Shown: one piece after another, positions 53,104 through 63,151 of the stretch | Layout: each line of letters starts with the position of its first letter | Numbering within the stretch: the first letter of the stretch is position 1 | From: Marinobacter sp. ELB17 | GTDB taxonomy: Bacteria; Pseudomonadota; Gammaproteobacteria; Pseudomonadales; Oleiphilaceae | NCBI RefSeq assembly: GCF_000169375.1 | Contig: NZ_AAXY01000007.1 | Span: forward strand, 62,001-126,000 | DNA length: 64,000 nt | Reading direction: 5' to 3' | The notes under the pieces: model-generated | What the model was told of the DNA's origin: nothing | The model's input: only the letters and a program-made list of their open reading frames with translations | The model's database searches: none | Position numbers and translations under genes: made by a program

Positions 53104-55947
53104 TCAACCCTGGCCCAACAGGCGCGGGAACGATTCTAATGAGCTATTCACCGCGTCAAGGTTGAAGGCCAACACATCTAACAGCAACTTTTCGCTGTAA
53201 CTGGATACCGAGTGCGAACGGTAGCGCTGGCCCCAGGCCACCAGGCGTTCGGCGAAATCGCGCATTTTCTCCGGATCACCGCTTTTGCGCACACTTTCCC
53301 ACTCGTCACCGAAATCTTCAGCCAACTGCTGCCGCAACCAACCCCGCTCGTGCATACTCAACGTCTGTGCCAGCAGACGCTCACCTTCTTCCGGTTTGCC
53401 TTCCTCCTCGACTTCTTCGCCGGTAGAGGCCACATCAGGAAGAATAAGCTTGAACACCGAGCCTTCGTCAAGGGTGCTTTTCAGGGTCAGTTCTCCGCCC
53501 ATCATCAGCGCCAGTTTACGGCTGATCGCCAGCCCCAGACCAGTGCCGCCGTAGCGCCTTGAGTTCTGGCCCTCCTGCTGCTCGAACGCATCAAACACTC
53601 GCTCTTGCTGATCCGTCGCAATACCAATTCCGGTATCGGTAACGGTGATTTCCAGCCGGTAACGCGGGTGCTCGGGCTCCCCTGGTTTGGTGCCCGGCGG
53701 ATAGCTCTGCTTTGGCAAAGGGCTGGCCTTGGCGCGCACCGTCACCCCACCTTCATGGGTGAATTTTATGGCGTTACCGGCCAGGTTGAAAAGCACCTGG
53801 CGTAGCCGTGTTTCGTCCAGCATCAGCGCTGCCGGCATTTTCTTACCCACGCTGACCTCCAGAGTAACGCCCTGGTCGCGGGCACGCAGATCGAAAATGT
53901 GCAGCACATCGCCGAGCATTCTGCGCATCGATACCGGCGCATAATCCAGCCGCATTTTGCCCGCTTCAATTCGCGACAGGTCCAGAATGTCGTTAATCAG
54001 CATCAGCAGAGCGCGGCTACCCGCACGAATGGCGTCCAGATAATTACGCTGTTGCGGGTCTGTTACCGTATTGCTCAATAAGTCGCTATAACCAATCACC
54101 GCATTCATCGGGGTACGGATCTCGTGGGACATATTGGCCAGAAATTCACTTTTGGTTCGGCTGGCAGCTTCCGCTTCCCGCGCCAACCGCTCGGCCTCGA
54201 TCTTGGCCGCCCGCAGCTCATCCTCACTGCGCCGCAACGCGTTTTCCGAGCGGATTCGCTCGTCTACTTCCCGCGACAGTTTGCGATTCCAATACAAGAA
54301 TATCAGCACCACCACCACCGCCAGCAAAATCACCCGGCGCACCACGGTGTAATCGGTCGCCTGCTCAATATCCAGATGAATCCAGCGGTTATAGATGGTT
54401 TCGGTTTCCAGGCTTTCCATGCTGCTCAGGGCCTTGTTGAGGATGCGCTGCAAATCCGGATTGTCTTTGCGCACCGCCAGTCGCAATTCGTACTCGTAAG
54501 GCGTCACGCTGGTGATTCGCAGATTGGTTAATCCCAGGCGGGTAACGGTGTAACTGACCGCCGGAATGTGCGTTACCATCACGTCCAGATCGCCGTTCGA
54601 CAGCGCCAGCAAACCCTCTTCCACGTTGGTCATGGGGTAAATATTCAGATTCGGATGATTAATCAACAGGTAATCGTGAGCGGCATGGCGATTCACCACC
54701 CCCACTTTTTCCTGGCGTAATTCGCGCAAGTCGCCGATGAAACGGCCGTCGTCACGGATCGCCAAGGCAATAGGCACGGTCAGGTAGGGCCGGGTAAACA
54801 GAAAATCCTGTTCTATGCGTGGGGTGCGTGAAATGCCCGGTAAAATATCCACCTCGCCGGTTTTGAGCTGTTCTTCAGCCTGCAACCGGCTAGTCGGCAT
54901 GGTGTTCTGAAAGCGCACGCCCAGCTTGGCTTCCAGCCGCGACATTAAATCCGGTACCAGGCCTGCGGGTTTTCCATCTTGCTGAAACTCGAAGGGTGGC
55001 CAGTCTGTGCGGTACGCCACGACCAAATTAGCGTTGTTCTTGAGCCAGGCCAAATCCCGCGCCGACAGGTCGTTGCCGGGCTTTTCCTGGGGCGGCACTT
55101 CCGTAGTCAGCCAGGCTTCCAGCACCTGGCGGTGCTCGTTACGGTCAATGCGGGCTATGGCATCGTTGAGCAGCCGTAACAGGGGTGCGTCAGCTTCGCT
55201 CGCGGGCAATCGCAGCACAACATCAATGGTTTTCTGATCTGGCAGGACAGCCAGGCTAATGCCATTCACCCGCGCCGATTGCAGATAATCCGATACCACC
55301 GGCACCGGCCCCAAAAAACCCACCGCCTGCCCGGATAGCACCACGTTCACCGCCTCGGCAACGTCGGCGACCATAACCGGCTCAAAGTTCTCAACCGGGT
55401 CTAGTAGCGGATATTGATTCACATCGTTGTTAATCACCGCGACCCGGCTGTTTTCCAAGTCTGCCAGGCTGCGAATAATGCCGTCACCGGCGCGGGCGAA
55501 CAAGCCGTAAGTTAACGACATCAAAGGCTGGGTATGAACAAAATCAGTGGCTGGCGGTGCATCGCTGAAACGGGTCACCAGTGCGGCATCCACCTCACTG
55601 CCCGGCGGCCGCGGCTCTACCGGCACACCCAGTTTTATTGACAGTTTGGCCAGGTAATCAATATAGATGCCGGCCAGGGAACCACTCCCGGTGTTGAACA
55701 CCAGCGGCACCTGCTCCGCTTTAACCGACACGGTAACCCGCTCGTGTTCGGCCAGCCATAACCGGTCAGGGCTTTCGGGCGCCAGGCCCAAAGGCGGTTT
55801 AGAGGCAGGTTCATTCGATCGGCTATCGCTGGCAGGCAGGGTGCTGGCGGCAACCGGAGTACCCTGTCGCTCCACTGGTTCGGCGCGAAGCGGCGTGTGA
55901 AGCCCGCTTAACAGCCAGCACAATAACAGTGCATGTGCAGACTTCAC
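53104..55947 (-). CDS. BvgS-like sensor histidine kinase with two periplasmic solute-binding domains
   Basis: The protein is 947 residues. A signal sequence precedes two Venus-flytrap (SBP_bac_3) domains at about 65-285 and 300-525 ([24 protein letters not shown]). One membrane helix follows at about 540-560 ([19 protein letters not shown]), a linker coiled coil, HisKA with [20 protein letters not shown] at about 615, and HATPase with [30 protein letters not shown]. The receiver and Hpt domains of BvgS are missing; the last 90 residues are a helical extension. No response regulator is adjacent. Binding of a small amino-acid-like ligand is inferred. Confidence 0.88.
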   Translation of the reverse strand: MKSAHALLLCWLLSGLHTPLRAEPVERQGTPVAASTLPASDSRSNEPASKPPLGLAPESPDRLWLAEHERVTVSVKAEQVPLVFNTGSGSLAGIYIDYLAKLSIKLGVPVEPRPPGSEVDAALVTRFSDAPPATDFVHTQPLMSLTYGLFARAGDGIIRSLADLENSRVAVINNDVNQYPLLDPVENFEPVMVADVAEAVNVVLSGQAVGFLGPVPVVSDYLQSARVNGISLAVLPDQKTIDVVLRLPASEADAPLLRLLNDAIARIDRNEHRQVLEAWLTTEVPPQEKPGNDLSARDLAWLKNNANLVVAYRTDWPPFEFQQDGKPAGLVPDLMSRLEAKLGVRFQNTMPTSRLQAEEQLKTGEVDILPGISRTPRIEQDFLFTRPYLTVPIALAIRDDGRFIGDLRELRQEKVGVVNRHAAHDYLLINHPNLNIYPMTNVEEGLLALSNGDLDVMVTHIPAVSYTVTRLGLTNLRITSVTPYEYELRLAVRKDNPDLQRILNKALSSMESLETETIYNRWIHLDIEQATDYTVVRRVILLAVVVVLIFLYWNRKLSREVDERIRSENALRRSEDELRAAKIEAERLAREAEAASRTKSEFLANMSHEIRTPMNAVIGYSDLLSNTVTDPQQRNYLDAIRAGSRALLMLINDILDLSRIEAGKMRLDYAPVSMRRMLGDVLHIFDLRARDQGVTLEVSVGKKMPAALMLDETRLRQVLFNLAGNAIKFTHEGGVTVRAKASPLPKQSYPPGTKPGEPEHPRYRLEITVTDTGIGIATDQQERVFDAFEQQEGQNSRRYGGTGLGLAISRKLALMMGGELTLKSTLDEGSVFKLILPDVASTGEEVEEEGKPEEGERLLAQTLSMHERGWLRQQLAEDFGDEWESVRKSGDPEKMRDFAERLVAWGQRYRSHSVSSYSEKLLLDVLAFNLDAVNSSLESFPRLLGQG

Positions 55948-56003
55948 TGAAGTTCCTCAAGATCTTTAGGTAACTGAACGCGATAATAGCCAGGCTGATT
56001 CGC

Positions 56004-57386
56004 TTATTCCTCGCTAATCATCACCTGGTTACGGCCGGCATTTTTGGCCTTGTAGAGCGTGCGATCGGCGCGTTCAAACAAGGTGTCTTCGTTATCACCG
56101 TTTCTGATGCTTGCAAGCCCTGCCGAAAAGGTAATAGTTACCGGCTGATTGCTAAAGTGGAACGGCAACTTGGCGACATTGTCGCGCAGGCCATCCATCA
56201 CTTTTTTGGCCTGAGCACCCGTGGTTTCTGGTAACAGCACCACAAATTCCTCTCCGCCAATACGGGCAATGAAGTCTGTCGAGCGCAGCCCTTTTTTCAA
56301 TTCCCGTGCCAGCAGTTGCAGCACCCTGTCACCCGCTTTATGGCCGAAGGAATCATTAATGCGCTTGAAGAAGTCGATATCGACAACGGCGATTGTTATG
56401 TCACCTTTATAACGCTGCCAACGGTCTACCTCGAATTGCAGTCGGTCTTGCCAGGAGTCACGATTGGGCAGCTGGGTGAGCATATCGGTGTTGGCTCGCC
56501 GGCGCTCCTTAAGAACCTGTTCCTGCATTAGCTCAGATTCGGTTTCCATGGTGACGATTTTCTGCTGCATGGCCTCCAGCTGCGCTGCCAATCCTTTTTC
56601 ACGATCACTTTCGCGCTCGCGAAACTGAACCACTGACTGGGCTATGCAGTCTAAGTGAGTGGTCACAGAATGTTTCAACTGCCCGAGATTGTTACTGCTC
56701 TGAATATGCTCGCTCAGGCGTGTTATCCCACCTCGCAAATCCCGGCCCAGCGCCGCTGATGCACTCAGCCGGCCACTTTGAGCCGACGTATGCGCTACAA
56801 AGCTCTGGCGCAGCACCGCCAGACGGTCGTCAAGCTGTTGAATAAACTCATCAAACTGGGCCCGGCACTGCTTAATGGCTACCATCACCAGTTCCGCCAC
56901 ATCGCGCAGGCATTTACGCAACGCGCTCCAATCGTCGCTGTGGAGCAGAATATGCTGCAGAGCGCGGGCCTTTTTTTCCGCCTCTGCACCTATCGGTATC
57001 TCGCTGACGATTTGATCTATTAACTGACCAACCCGGCGTGCAATGCGCAGGCGTTCGCCGTTTTGGCTAAGGTCCATAGATTCTGCAGCAGGGCCTGCAG
57101 CGGAACCTTGTGAAGCAGATTCTGCTTGCTCCAGAAGCACCATCTGGTGATCAATCTTTGTTTGCAACAGCTGCCAGTTATCAACATTAATAGAGGGTTT
57201 GCGTACCTCGTCACGAACGCTATCCAGCAGCTCATCAAGCTCGCCAGACTGCCCTTTCAGACCCAGGCTGGTGCGCACCAACATGCGTTCAAGCAACATT
57301 CGGTGCTGTTGCCAATGTTGCTGACGGTGTTCGGCCGCATCCAATTCCTGTAGGTACTGGTCTTTCCAGGACAACTCTGCGCTCAT
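56004..57386 (-). CDS. GGDEF diguanylate cyclase
   Basis: The protein is 460 residues. Residues 1-285 are helical with coiled coil and no membrane helix. The GGDEF domain is at about 295-460: DMLTQLPNRDSW, VDIDFFKRINDSFGHKAGD, an RSTD inhibitory I-site five residues before an active IGGEEF, and TISAGLA-like TFSAGLASI. It should make cyclic-di-GMP and be feedback-inhibited. It follows xerC by 39 bp in the same direction. Confidence 0.92.
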   Translation of the reverse strand: MSAELSWKDQYLQELDAAEHRQQHWQQHRMLLERMLVRTSLGLKGQSGELDELLDSVRDEVRKPSINVDNWQLLQTKIDHQMVLLEQAESASQGSAAGPAAESMDLSQNGERLRIARRVGQLIDQIVSEIPIGAEAEKKARALQHILLHSDDWSALRKCLRDVAELVMVAIKQCRAQFDEFIQQLDDRLAVLRQSFVAHTSAQSGRLSASAALGRDLRGGITRLSEHIQSSNNLGQLKHSVTTHLDCIAQSVVQFRERESDREKGLAAQLEAMQQKIVTMETESELMQEQVLKERRRANTDMLTQLPNRDSWQDRLQFEVDRWQRYKGDITIAVVDIDFFKRINDSFGHKAGDRVLQLLARELKKGLRSTDFIARIGGEEFVVLLPETTGAQAKKVMDGLRDNVAKLPFHFSNQPVTITFSAGLASIRNGDNEDTLFERADRTLYKAKNAGRNQVMISEE

Positions 57387-57425
57387 TGGACCCCCTGCGC
57401 GCTACACGGCCGTGTGTTGATCAGC

Positions 57426-58400
57426 TTATTCATGATTAATTCGTCGCCGTTTTGCTCTGGGGTGGCTTTGATCATACACACTGGCAAGGTGTTGAAAGTC
57501 TAAATGAGTATAGACCTGAGTGGTTGCAATGTCAGCATGGCCCAGCAACTCCTGAACCGCTCGCAGATCGCCGCTGGATTCCAATAAATGGCTGGCAAAT
57601 GAGTGCCGCAGCATGTGCGGGTGCAGTTTCTGGTCGGCGCCTTTAACCAAACCCCAGCGAGCCAGTCGCGCCTGAATACTTCGGTGGCTGAGGCGGTCGC
57701 CGCGGCGGCTGACAAATAATGCCTGCTGCCCGGCACCAGCAAGCCCGGGCCGAACCGCTAACCAAGCCTGCAGCGCCGCCAGCGCTGGTCGCCCTACGGG
57801 CAAAACACGCTGCTTATTACCCTTGCCAGTCACTTTTACTTGGGCGGCTGCCAGTTCTACAGTGCCCAAATCCAAAGCGGCTACTTCTGCCAACCGTAAC
57901 CCGGCGGAGTACAGTAATTCAAAAATGCACACATCTCGCAATTCCAGCGGATCATCCGCCTGGGCATCCAGCAAGTGTGTCAGCTGGTCAACATCGGCCA
58001 CCACAGGCAGTCGCCTCCCGCTTTTTGGCGCGCGAATAGCTTCCGCCGGGCTATTGTCGACCAGGCCTTCGCGTAACAGATAATGATAAAAACGGCGTAT
58101 AGCGGAAAGGTGGCGGGCAATGCTGCGGCCGTTCAGGCTGGCACGGCTCAAGTGTGCAACGTAGCGGCGGATGTCGTGACTATTGAGGCTTCGCCAGCTG
58201 ATTTCCGAGTGTTCTTGAGAATGATTCAGAGAGTATTCTTGATAGCCCTCTTGGAGCCAACGCTGCAGGCGCAGCAGGTCTCGCTGATAATGCTCGCAAG
58301 TGAGCGGGGACAGGCGTTTTTCAGAAGCAAGGTGGCGAATGAAGCCATCAACGCCTTGAAACAGGCCGGTGTTTTGCGGTTTGTCACCGGCCCAGTGCAT
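57426..58400 (-). CDS. xerC: site-specific tyrosine recombinase XerC
   Basis: The protein is 324 residues. The N-terminal SAM-like domain is at about 15-110. The catalytic domain has YSAGLRLAEVAALD (Arg), VTGKGNKQRVLPVG (Lys), HMLRHSFASHLL (His-x-x-Arg), LLGHADIATTQVYTHL (His and nucleophile Tyr). With XerD it resolves chromosome dimers. It starts 3 bp after the DUF484 gene, the usual Pseudomonas linkage. Confidence 0.94.
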   Translation of the reverse strand: MHWAGDKPQNTGLFQGVDGFIRHLASEKRLSPLTCEHYQRDLLRLQRWLQEGYQEYSLNHSQEHSEISWRSLNSHDIRRYVAHLSRASLNGRSIARHLSAIRRFYHYLLREGLVDNSPAEAIRAPKSGRRLPVVADVDQLTHLLDAQADDPLELRDVCIFELLYSAGLRLAEVAALDLGTVELAAAQVKVTGKGNKQRVLPVGRPALAALQAWLAVRPGLAGAGQQALFVSRRGDRLSHRSIQARLARWGLVKGADQKLHPHMLRHSFASHLLESSGDLRAVQELLGHADIATTQVYTHLDFQHLASVYDQSHPRAKRRRINHE

Positions 58401-58403
58401 GAG

Positions 58404-59147
58404 TCAACGAGACTCGGCAATATCGGTGAGCGGCAATGCTACCAGATGGCGCTGTACCATGGGGGGCAGCAACCGGCTTAGCGTGTCGCTGATATAGCTC
58501 AAAAACAGAGAGCCCATGCTCTGGTCAAAATAACCCGGCACACAGCTGCCGATGGCAAACACACCGACAAGTTCATGGTTGCGCAACGGCACAAGTGCCA
58601 CCGAGGCAACCGGCTCGTCGCGATCAGGGAACAGAAAAGCGCGCTCGCTTTCGCGAAACTGGCCACATACTGCGCGGCCGCCATCCAGCAAATTACCCAG
58701 CCGTTTGTGCGCTACCGCCGGCGACACCACGTGCAAAGCGCCTTGAGCCGCCTGCGGCAGGGGGCCATCGGTAAACAAAATCACACTGGCCGCGTCCAGA
58801 CCAAAATCACCGCGAATACTGTCATCGATCACCGCCGCCATGTCGTTCAGATTTTTGGCTTCGATAATCTGCATCAGCAAGCGTTTGCTTTTCTGGAACA
58901 ACTGGTCGTTCTGGCGCGCTATGCCCACCAACTCAACCAGCTCATGGCGCAGCGTGTCGCGCTGCTCGCGAAAAAGATGAACCTGGCGCTCGACCAACGA
59001 AATAGCTCGCCCGCTATCGTGGGGTAAAGTCAGGTCGCGCAGCAGGTCGCTCTGTTCAACAAAAAAATCAGGGTTGTCACGCAGGTATTGCGCCACCTGT
59101 TCTGCATTTAGAACGCCGGCCTCTTGGCGGGCCGCTGAATCTGTCAT
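58404..59147 (-). CDS. DUF484 family GAF-like protein
   Basis: The protein is 247 residues. A helical N-terminus (AEQVAQYLRDNPDFFVEQSDLLRDLTLPH) and REQRDTLRHELVELVGIARQND are the DUF484 signature. A GAF-like domain follows at about 105-235. DUF484 always sits between dapF and xerC in related genomes. Role unknown. Confidence 0.92.
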   Translation of the reverse strand: MTDSAARQEAGVLNAEQVAQYLRDNPDFFVEQSDLLRDLTLPHDSGRAISLVERQVHLFREQRDTLRHELVELVGIARQNDQLFQKSKRLLMQIIEAKNLNDMAAVIDDSIRGDFGLDAASVILFTDGPLPQAAQGALHVVSPAVAHKRLGNLLDGGRAVCGQFRESERAFLFPDRDEPVASVALVPLRNHELVGVFAIGSCVPGYFDQSMGSLFLSYISDTLSRLLPPMVQRHLVALPLTDIAESR

Positions 59148-59162
59148 CGTGTGCTCCTGGTT

Positions 59163-60149
59163 TCAGGATCGTTGCCTACCGGTTCTGGCGGGTTTACGGC
59201 GGCGCATGCCGGGCTCTGCGGGCAGTCGAAGCTGACCCTCAAAAACGCTGGCAACGGGGCCATCCATCATAACAGCGGCTCCCAGCCCCTGCCATTCGAT
59301 AATCAGCCGTCCTCCGGGCAGTTCTACTTCTACCCGTGAATCGAGCAAACCTCGTAAACATCCTGCAACAACCGCAGCGCAAGCGCCAGTGCCGCAAGCC
59401 AAAGTTTCACCACAACCGCGTTCGAACACCCGTAAACGAATATGACTGCGATCCACAATCTGCATAAACCCGATGTTAGCTTTGGCGGGAAAACGCCAAT
59501 GCTTTTCTAACAAAGGCCCCAGCGTTGCAACCGGAGCACTGTCGACGTCGTCGGTCAGTATAACGCCGTGGGGGTTGCCCATAGACACCACCGACAACTC
59601 TATGTTCTGGCCATTTACGTCTAGATTGTAAACCGGTGCAAATTCGTCAGCGCTGAACGGCACCGTGGCGGGTTCGAGCCTTGGCACACCCATATCAACC
59701 TTCACCAGCCCGTCTTTTCCCACCCGCAGCTCAATAATGCCGCCGGCTGTTTGCACCCGCATCACTTTTTTGTTGGTCAGGCGCTGATCGCGCACAAAAC
59801 GGGCAAAACAACGGGCTCCATTACCACATTGCTCCACTTCCGAGCCGTCGGCATTGAAAATCCGATAGCGGAAATCCACATCGGGCAGCCCTGGCGGCTC
59901 CACCACCAGCAGCTGATCAAAACCGATGCCAAAATGGCGATCGGCCAGCTCGCGAATCATTTCCGGGCGCAGGCGAAACATCTGGCTGATGGCGTCAACC
60001 ACCATAAAATCGTTACCCAGGCCGTGCATTTTTGTAAAACGCAGAACGCCCCCGAGAGCGGCGCTCGGACTACCAACAAAGGCGCCGCCAGCGCCGAGCC
60101 GGGAGGCAGGGCCGTCAACGTTGACCAAAGGTTCCCCGTCGCCACTCAT
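59163..60149 (-). CDS. dapF: diaminopimelate epimerase
   Basis: The protein is 328 residues from ATG 60149, which overlaps the lysA stop by [22 protein letters not shown], where DapF normally begins, starts only at about residue 37, so there is an unusual Gly/Ala-rich extension of about 36 residues; no standard start lies nearer except TTG (Leu12). The active-site cysteines are in [10 protein letters not shown] and [10 protein letters not shown]. It interconverts LL- and meso-diaminopimelate for lysine and cell wall. Confidence 0.93.
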   Translation of the reverse strand: MSGDGEPLVNVDGPASRLGAGGAFVGSPSAALGGVLRFTKMHGLGNDFMVVDAISQMFRLRPEMIRELADRHFGIGFDQLLVVEPPGLPDVDFRYRIFNADGSEVEQCGNGARCFARFVRDQRLTNKKVMRVQTAGGIIELRVGKDGLVKVDMGVPRLEPATVPFSADEFAPVYNLDVNGQNIELSVVSMGNPHGVILTDDVDSAPVATLGPLLEKHWRFPAKANIGFMQIVDRSHIRLRVFERGCGETLACGTGACAAVVAGCLRGLLDSRVEVELPGGRLIIEWQGLGAAVMMDGPVASVFEGQLRLPAEPGMRRRKPARTGRQRS

Positions 60150-61396
60150 AGCGGCAGGCAACTCTCGGGAGCCAATTGTTCTTCCACAGTTTCGCGGCGG
60201 CGAACCACATGCACCTGATCGCCATCGACCATCAATTCAGGCGGGCGATTACGGGTGTTGTAATTAGAACTCATCACAAAGCCATAAGCCCCGGCCGAAC
60301 GTACCGCCAGCAGGTCACCGGCGTTCAAGCTAAGCTGGCGATCTTTGCCCAGAAAATCACCGGTTTCGCACACCGGGCCCACCAGATCCCAGGCTTTTTC
60401 GTCGCCGTTGCTATGAGGAGCCACCGGCACAATCGCCTGCCAGGCGCCGTAGAGCGCTGGGCGAATCAGGTCGTTCATGGCGGCGTCAATAATCGCGAAG
60501 TTACGGTGCTCTGTACACTTCAGGAATTCGACACGGGTCAGCAGTACGCCGGCGTTGGCGGCGATTGAGCGCCCGGGTTCCAGAATCAGCTCCAATTTGC
60601 GGTCGCCCAGGCGCGCAAGAATCGCTTCCACATATTCGCCGGGCTGCGGCGGTGTTTCATCGTTATAGGTAACGCCCAGGCCACCGCCCAAATCCAGATG
60701 TTTTATCTCGACCCCCTGCTCTGCCAGTTTGTCCACCAGTGCCAGAACCCGATCCAGAGCGTCCAGAAATGGCGCCACCGTGGTCAGCTGTGAGCCAATG
60801 TGGCAATCCACACCACGCACGTCGAGGTGAGGCAGGCTGGCGGCGCGGGCATATATCGCCGGCGCGACTTCAATATCGATACCGAATTTGTTTTCTTTCA
60901 GACCGGTAGAGATATAAGGATGAGTGCCAGCGTCTACGTCGGGGTTTACCCGCAGCGATACCGGCGCTTTCACGCCCAGCTCACCGGCAATGGCGTTCAA
61001 GCGGTCCAGCTCGATATCAGACTCTACGTTAAAACAACGCACACCCACTTCCAACGCGCGTCGCATTTCCCAGGGCTGTTTGCCAACGCCGGAAAAAACC
61101 ACTTTGGCCGGGTTACCACCGGCTCGGATCACCCGTTCCAGCTCACCGGCAGATACGATATCAAAACCCGCACCCAGGCGGGCCAGCACGTCCAACACCG
61201 CCAGATTGCTATTGGCTTTTACCGCATAACACACCAGGTGCGGGTGATTCTGCAGAGCGTTGTCATAAGCGCGGTAATGGCGCTCAAGGGTCGCTCGGGA
61301 GTATACATAAGCCGGCGTGCCGTGCTGCTCTGCAATGCGCGCCAGCGGCACGCCTTCGGCCCAGAGCTCATCGTTCTTGTAAATGAAATAATCCAT
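60146..61396 (-). CDS. lysA: diaminopimelate decarboxylase
   Basis: The protein is 416 residues. It has the PLP-binding lysine in [58 protein letters not shown], and the C-terminal [18 protein letters not shown]. It makes lysine from meso-diaminopimelate. It lies 13 bp after lptM. Confidence 0.96.
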   Translation of the reverse strand: MDYFIYKNDELWAEGVPLARIAEQHGTPAYVYSRATLERHYRAYDNALQNHPHLVCYAVKANSNLAVLDVLARLGAGFDIVSAGELERVIRAGGNPAKVVFSGVGKQPWEMRRALEVGVRCFNVESDIELDRLNAIAGELGVKAPVSLRVNPDVDAGTHPYISTGLKENKFGIDIEVAPAIYARAASLPHLDVRGVDCHIGSQLTTVAPFLDALDRVLALVDKLAEQGVEIKHLDLGGGLGVTYNDETPPQPGEYVEAILARLGDRKLELILEPGRSIAANAGVLLTRVEFLKCTEHRNFAIIDAAMNDLIRPALYGAWQAIVPVAPHSNGDEKAWDLVGPVCETGDFLGKDRQLSLNAGDLLAVRSAGAYGFVMSSNYNTRNRPPELMVDGDQVHVVRRRETVEEQLAPESCLPL

Positions 61397-61409
61397 AAAA
61401 ATTCCTGAA

Positions 61410-61595
61410 TTAACGGGCCTGACCCGACGTTTCTGATATGGGCACGGGCGTCGGCTCCGCGCTTTTTGCTAAGGGTTCCTTGCTAGGCACTTCGCGGTAG
61501 AGATCGCCTTTCTGACCGCAGCCTGAAAGCCCGACCACCAACAAAAGGCCTAACAGCGCTGCGACTTTAACAACCGCGGGGGATTTCAGACCCAT
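61410..61595 (-). CDS. lptM: LptM (YifL-type) lipoprotein
   Basis: The protein is 61 residues from ATG 61595 (GAGGT just upstream). A signal sequence ends in the lipobox LSGC, followed by the hallmark GQKGDLY. LptM helps the LPS translocon LptDE mature its disulfides. The gene is 4 bp after argH and 13 bp before lysA, the usual context. Confidence 0.9.
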   Translation of the reverse strand: MGLKSPAVVKVAALLGLLLVVGLSGCGQKGDLYREVPSKEPLAKSAEPTPVPISETSGQAR

Positions 61596-61599
61596 TACC

Positions 61600-63018
61600 T
61601 CAACCCTGCTTAAGTACGTTACGGGCGCGCTTAACGGCTGCCCGAACTTGCGCCGGCGCGGTGCCGCCAAGGTGGTCACGAGCCTGCACCGAGCCCTCAA
61701 GAGTCAGCACGTCAAATACGTCTTCACTGATAGTACCCGAAAAAGACTGTAGCTCCGCCAGTGTCATATCTGACAAATCGCGCTTCTGCTCTACGCCAAA
61801 GGCCACGGACCTGCCCACCACTTCGTGGGCGTCGCGGAACGGCATGCCTTTTTTGACCAGGTAATCGGCCAGATCCGTCGCGGTGGAGAAGCCCCGCTTG
61901 GCTGCTACCCTCATATTATCAGCTTTGGCGGTAATCGCTGGCACCATGTCGGCGTAGGCTCTCAGGCAACCTTTTACTGTATCTACGGTGTCAAACAGCG
62001 GCTCTTTATCTTCCTGGTTGTCTTTGTTATAGGCCAGCGGCTGGCCTTTCATTAACGTAAGCAAACTGATCAGGTGGCCATTCACCCGGCCTGTCTTGCC
62101 CCGAACCAACTCTGGCACGTCTGGATTTTTCTTCTGCGGCATTATCGACGAGCCGGTGCAAAAGCGATCAGGCAAATCGATGAAATCAAACTGCGCCGAG
62201 GTCCACAGCACCAACTCTTCGCTAAAGCGCGAAAGGTGAGTCATCAGCAGCGCAGCAAAACTGCAGAACTCGATGGCGAAATCGCGGTCGCTGACCGAAT
62301 CCAGCGAGTTTTCCGAAGCACGGTCAAAGCCCAGCAGTTGGGCGGTCATCGCCCGGTCAATAGGATAAGTAGTGCCCGCCAGCGCCGCGGCGCCCAGGGG
62401 CATGATGTTCACCCGCTTACGGCAATCCTGCAGGCGTTCGCCATCGCGCACCAACATTTCGTACCAGGCCAACAAATGATGGCCAAAAGTCACCGGCTGC
62501 GCGGTTTGCAGGTGGGTAAAGCCCGGCATGATGGTGTCGGCTTCGCGTTCAGCCAAGTTCAGCAGCCCGGCCTGCAGTCGTTTGAGTTCCTCGGCAATCA
62601 CGTCAATCTCGTCACGCAAATAAAGCCGGATGTCGGTGGCCACTTGGTCGTTACGGCTGCGGCCGGTGTGTAACTTTTTACCGGTAACACCGATGCGATC
62701 GGTCAGACGCGCTTCGATGTTCATGTGCACGTCTTCCAAACTGATGGACCACTGAAAAGTCCCAGCTTCAATGTCTGCTTTCACCGCCTTCAGCCCTTCC
62801 AGAATGGTGTCGCGCTCTTCGTCGGTCAGAACGCCCACCGCTGCCAGCATGGTGGCATGGGCAATGGAGCCGGTAATGTCGTGATGATAAAGGCGCTGAT
62901 CAAAACCGACAGAGGCGGTAAAGCGCTCGACAAAGGCGTCGGTAGGCTCGGTGAAACGTCCACCCCAAGGTTTTTCCGAGCTTGAGGCCTGCTCTGGCGA
63001 TTTGTTATCCGTCATCAT
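61600..63018 (-). CDS. argH: argininosuccinate lyase
   Basis: The protein is 472 residues. It has [20 protein letters not shown], the signature [25 protein letters not shown], and [22 protein letters not shown]. It releases arginine and fumarate from argininosuccinate. Divergent from algZ, as in Pseudomonas. Confidence 0.97.
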   Translation of the reverse strand: MMTDNKSPEQASSSEKPWGGRFTEPTDAFVERFTASVGFDQRLYHHDITGSIAHATMLAAVGVLTDEERDTILEGLKAVKADIEAGTFQWSISLEDVHMNIEARLTDRIGVTGKKLHTGRSRNDQVATDIRLYLRDEIDVIAEELKRLQAGLLNLAEREADTIMPGFTHLQTAQPVTFGHHLLAWYEMLVRDGERLQDCRKRVNIMPLGAAALAGTTYPIDRAMTAQLLGFDRASENSLDSVSDRDFAIEFCSFAALLMTHLSRFSEELVLWTSAQFDFIDLPDRFCTGSSIMPQKKNPDVPELVRGKTGRVNGHLISLLTLMKGQPLAYNKDNQEDKEPLFDTVDTVKGCLRAYADMVPAITAKADNMRVAAKRGFSTATDLADYLVKKGMPFRDAHEVVGRSVAFGVEQKRDLSDMTLAELQSFSGTISEDVFDVLTLEGSVQARDHLGGTAPAQVRAAVKRARNVLKQG

Positions 63019-63151
63019 CTATAGTTCCTACTGGCAGCCCGAGGTCACAGGGCCAAAATGGGTAAATAAGAAGTAGAGGGAGTATAACATTCTGACCCGG
63101 TTAAAGCAGACACCCGGTAACAGTGCGACCACCCTGGACTCACGATTTTTC

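Noticed and set aside
53212..53562. Open frame on the plus strand within the sensor kinase gene
   Set aside because: It has no recognisable domain and is the shadow of a high-GC gene on the other strand; the same holds for many similar frames across the window.
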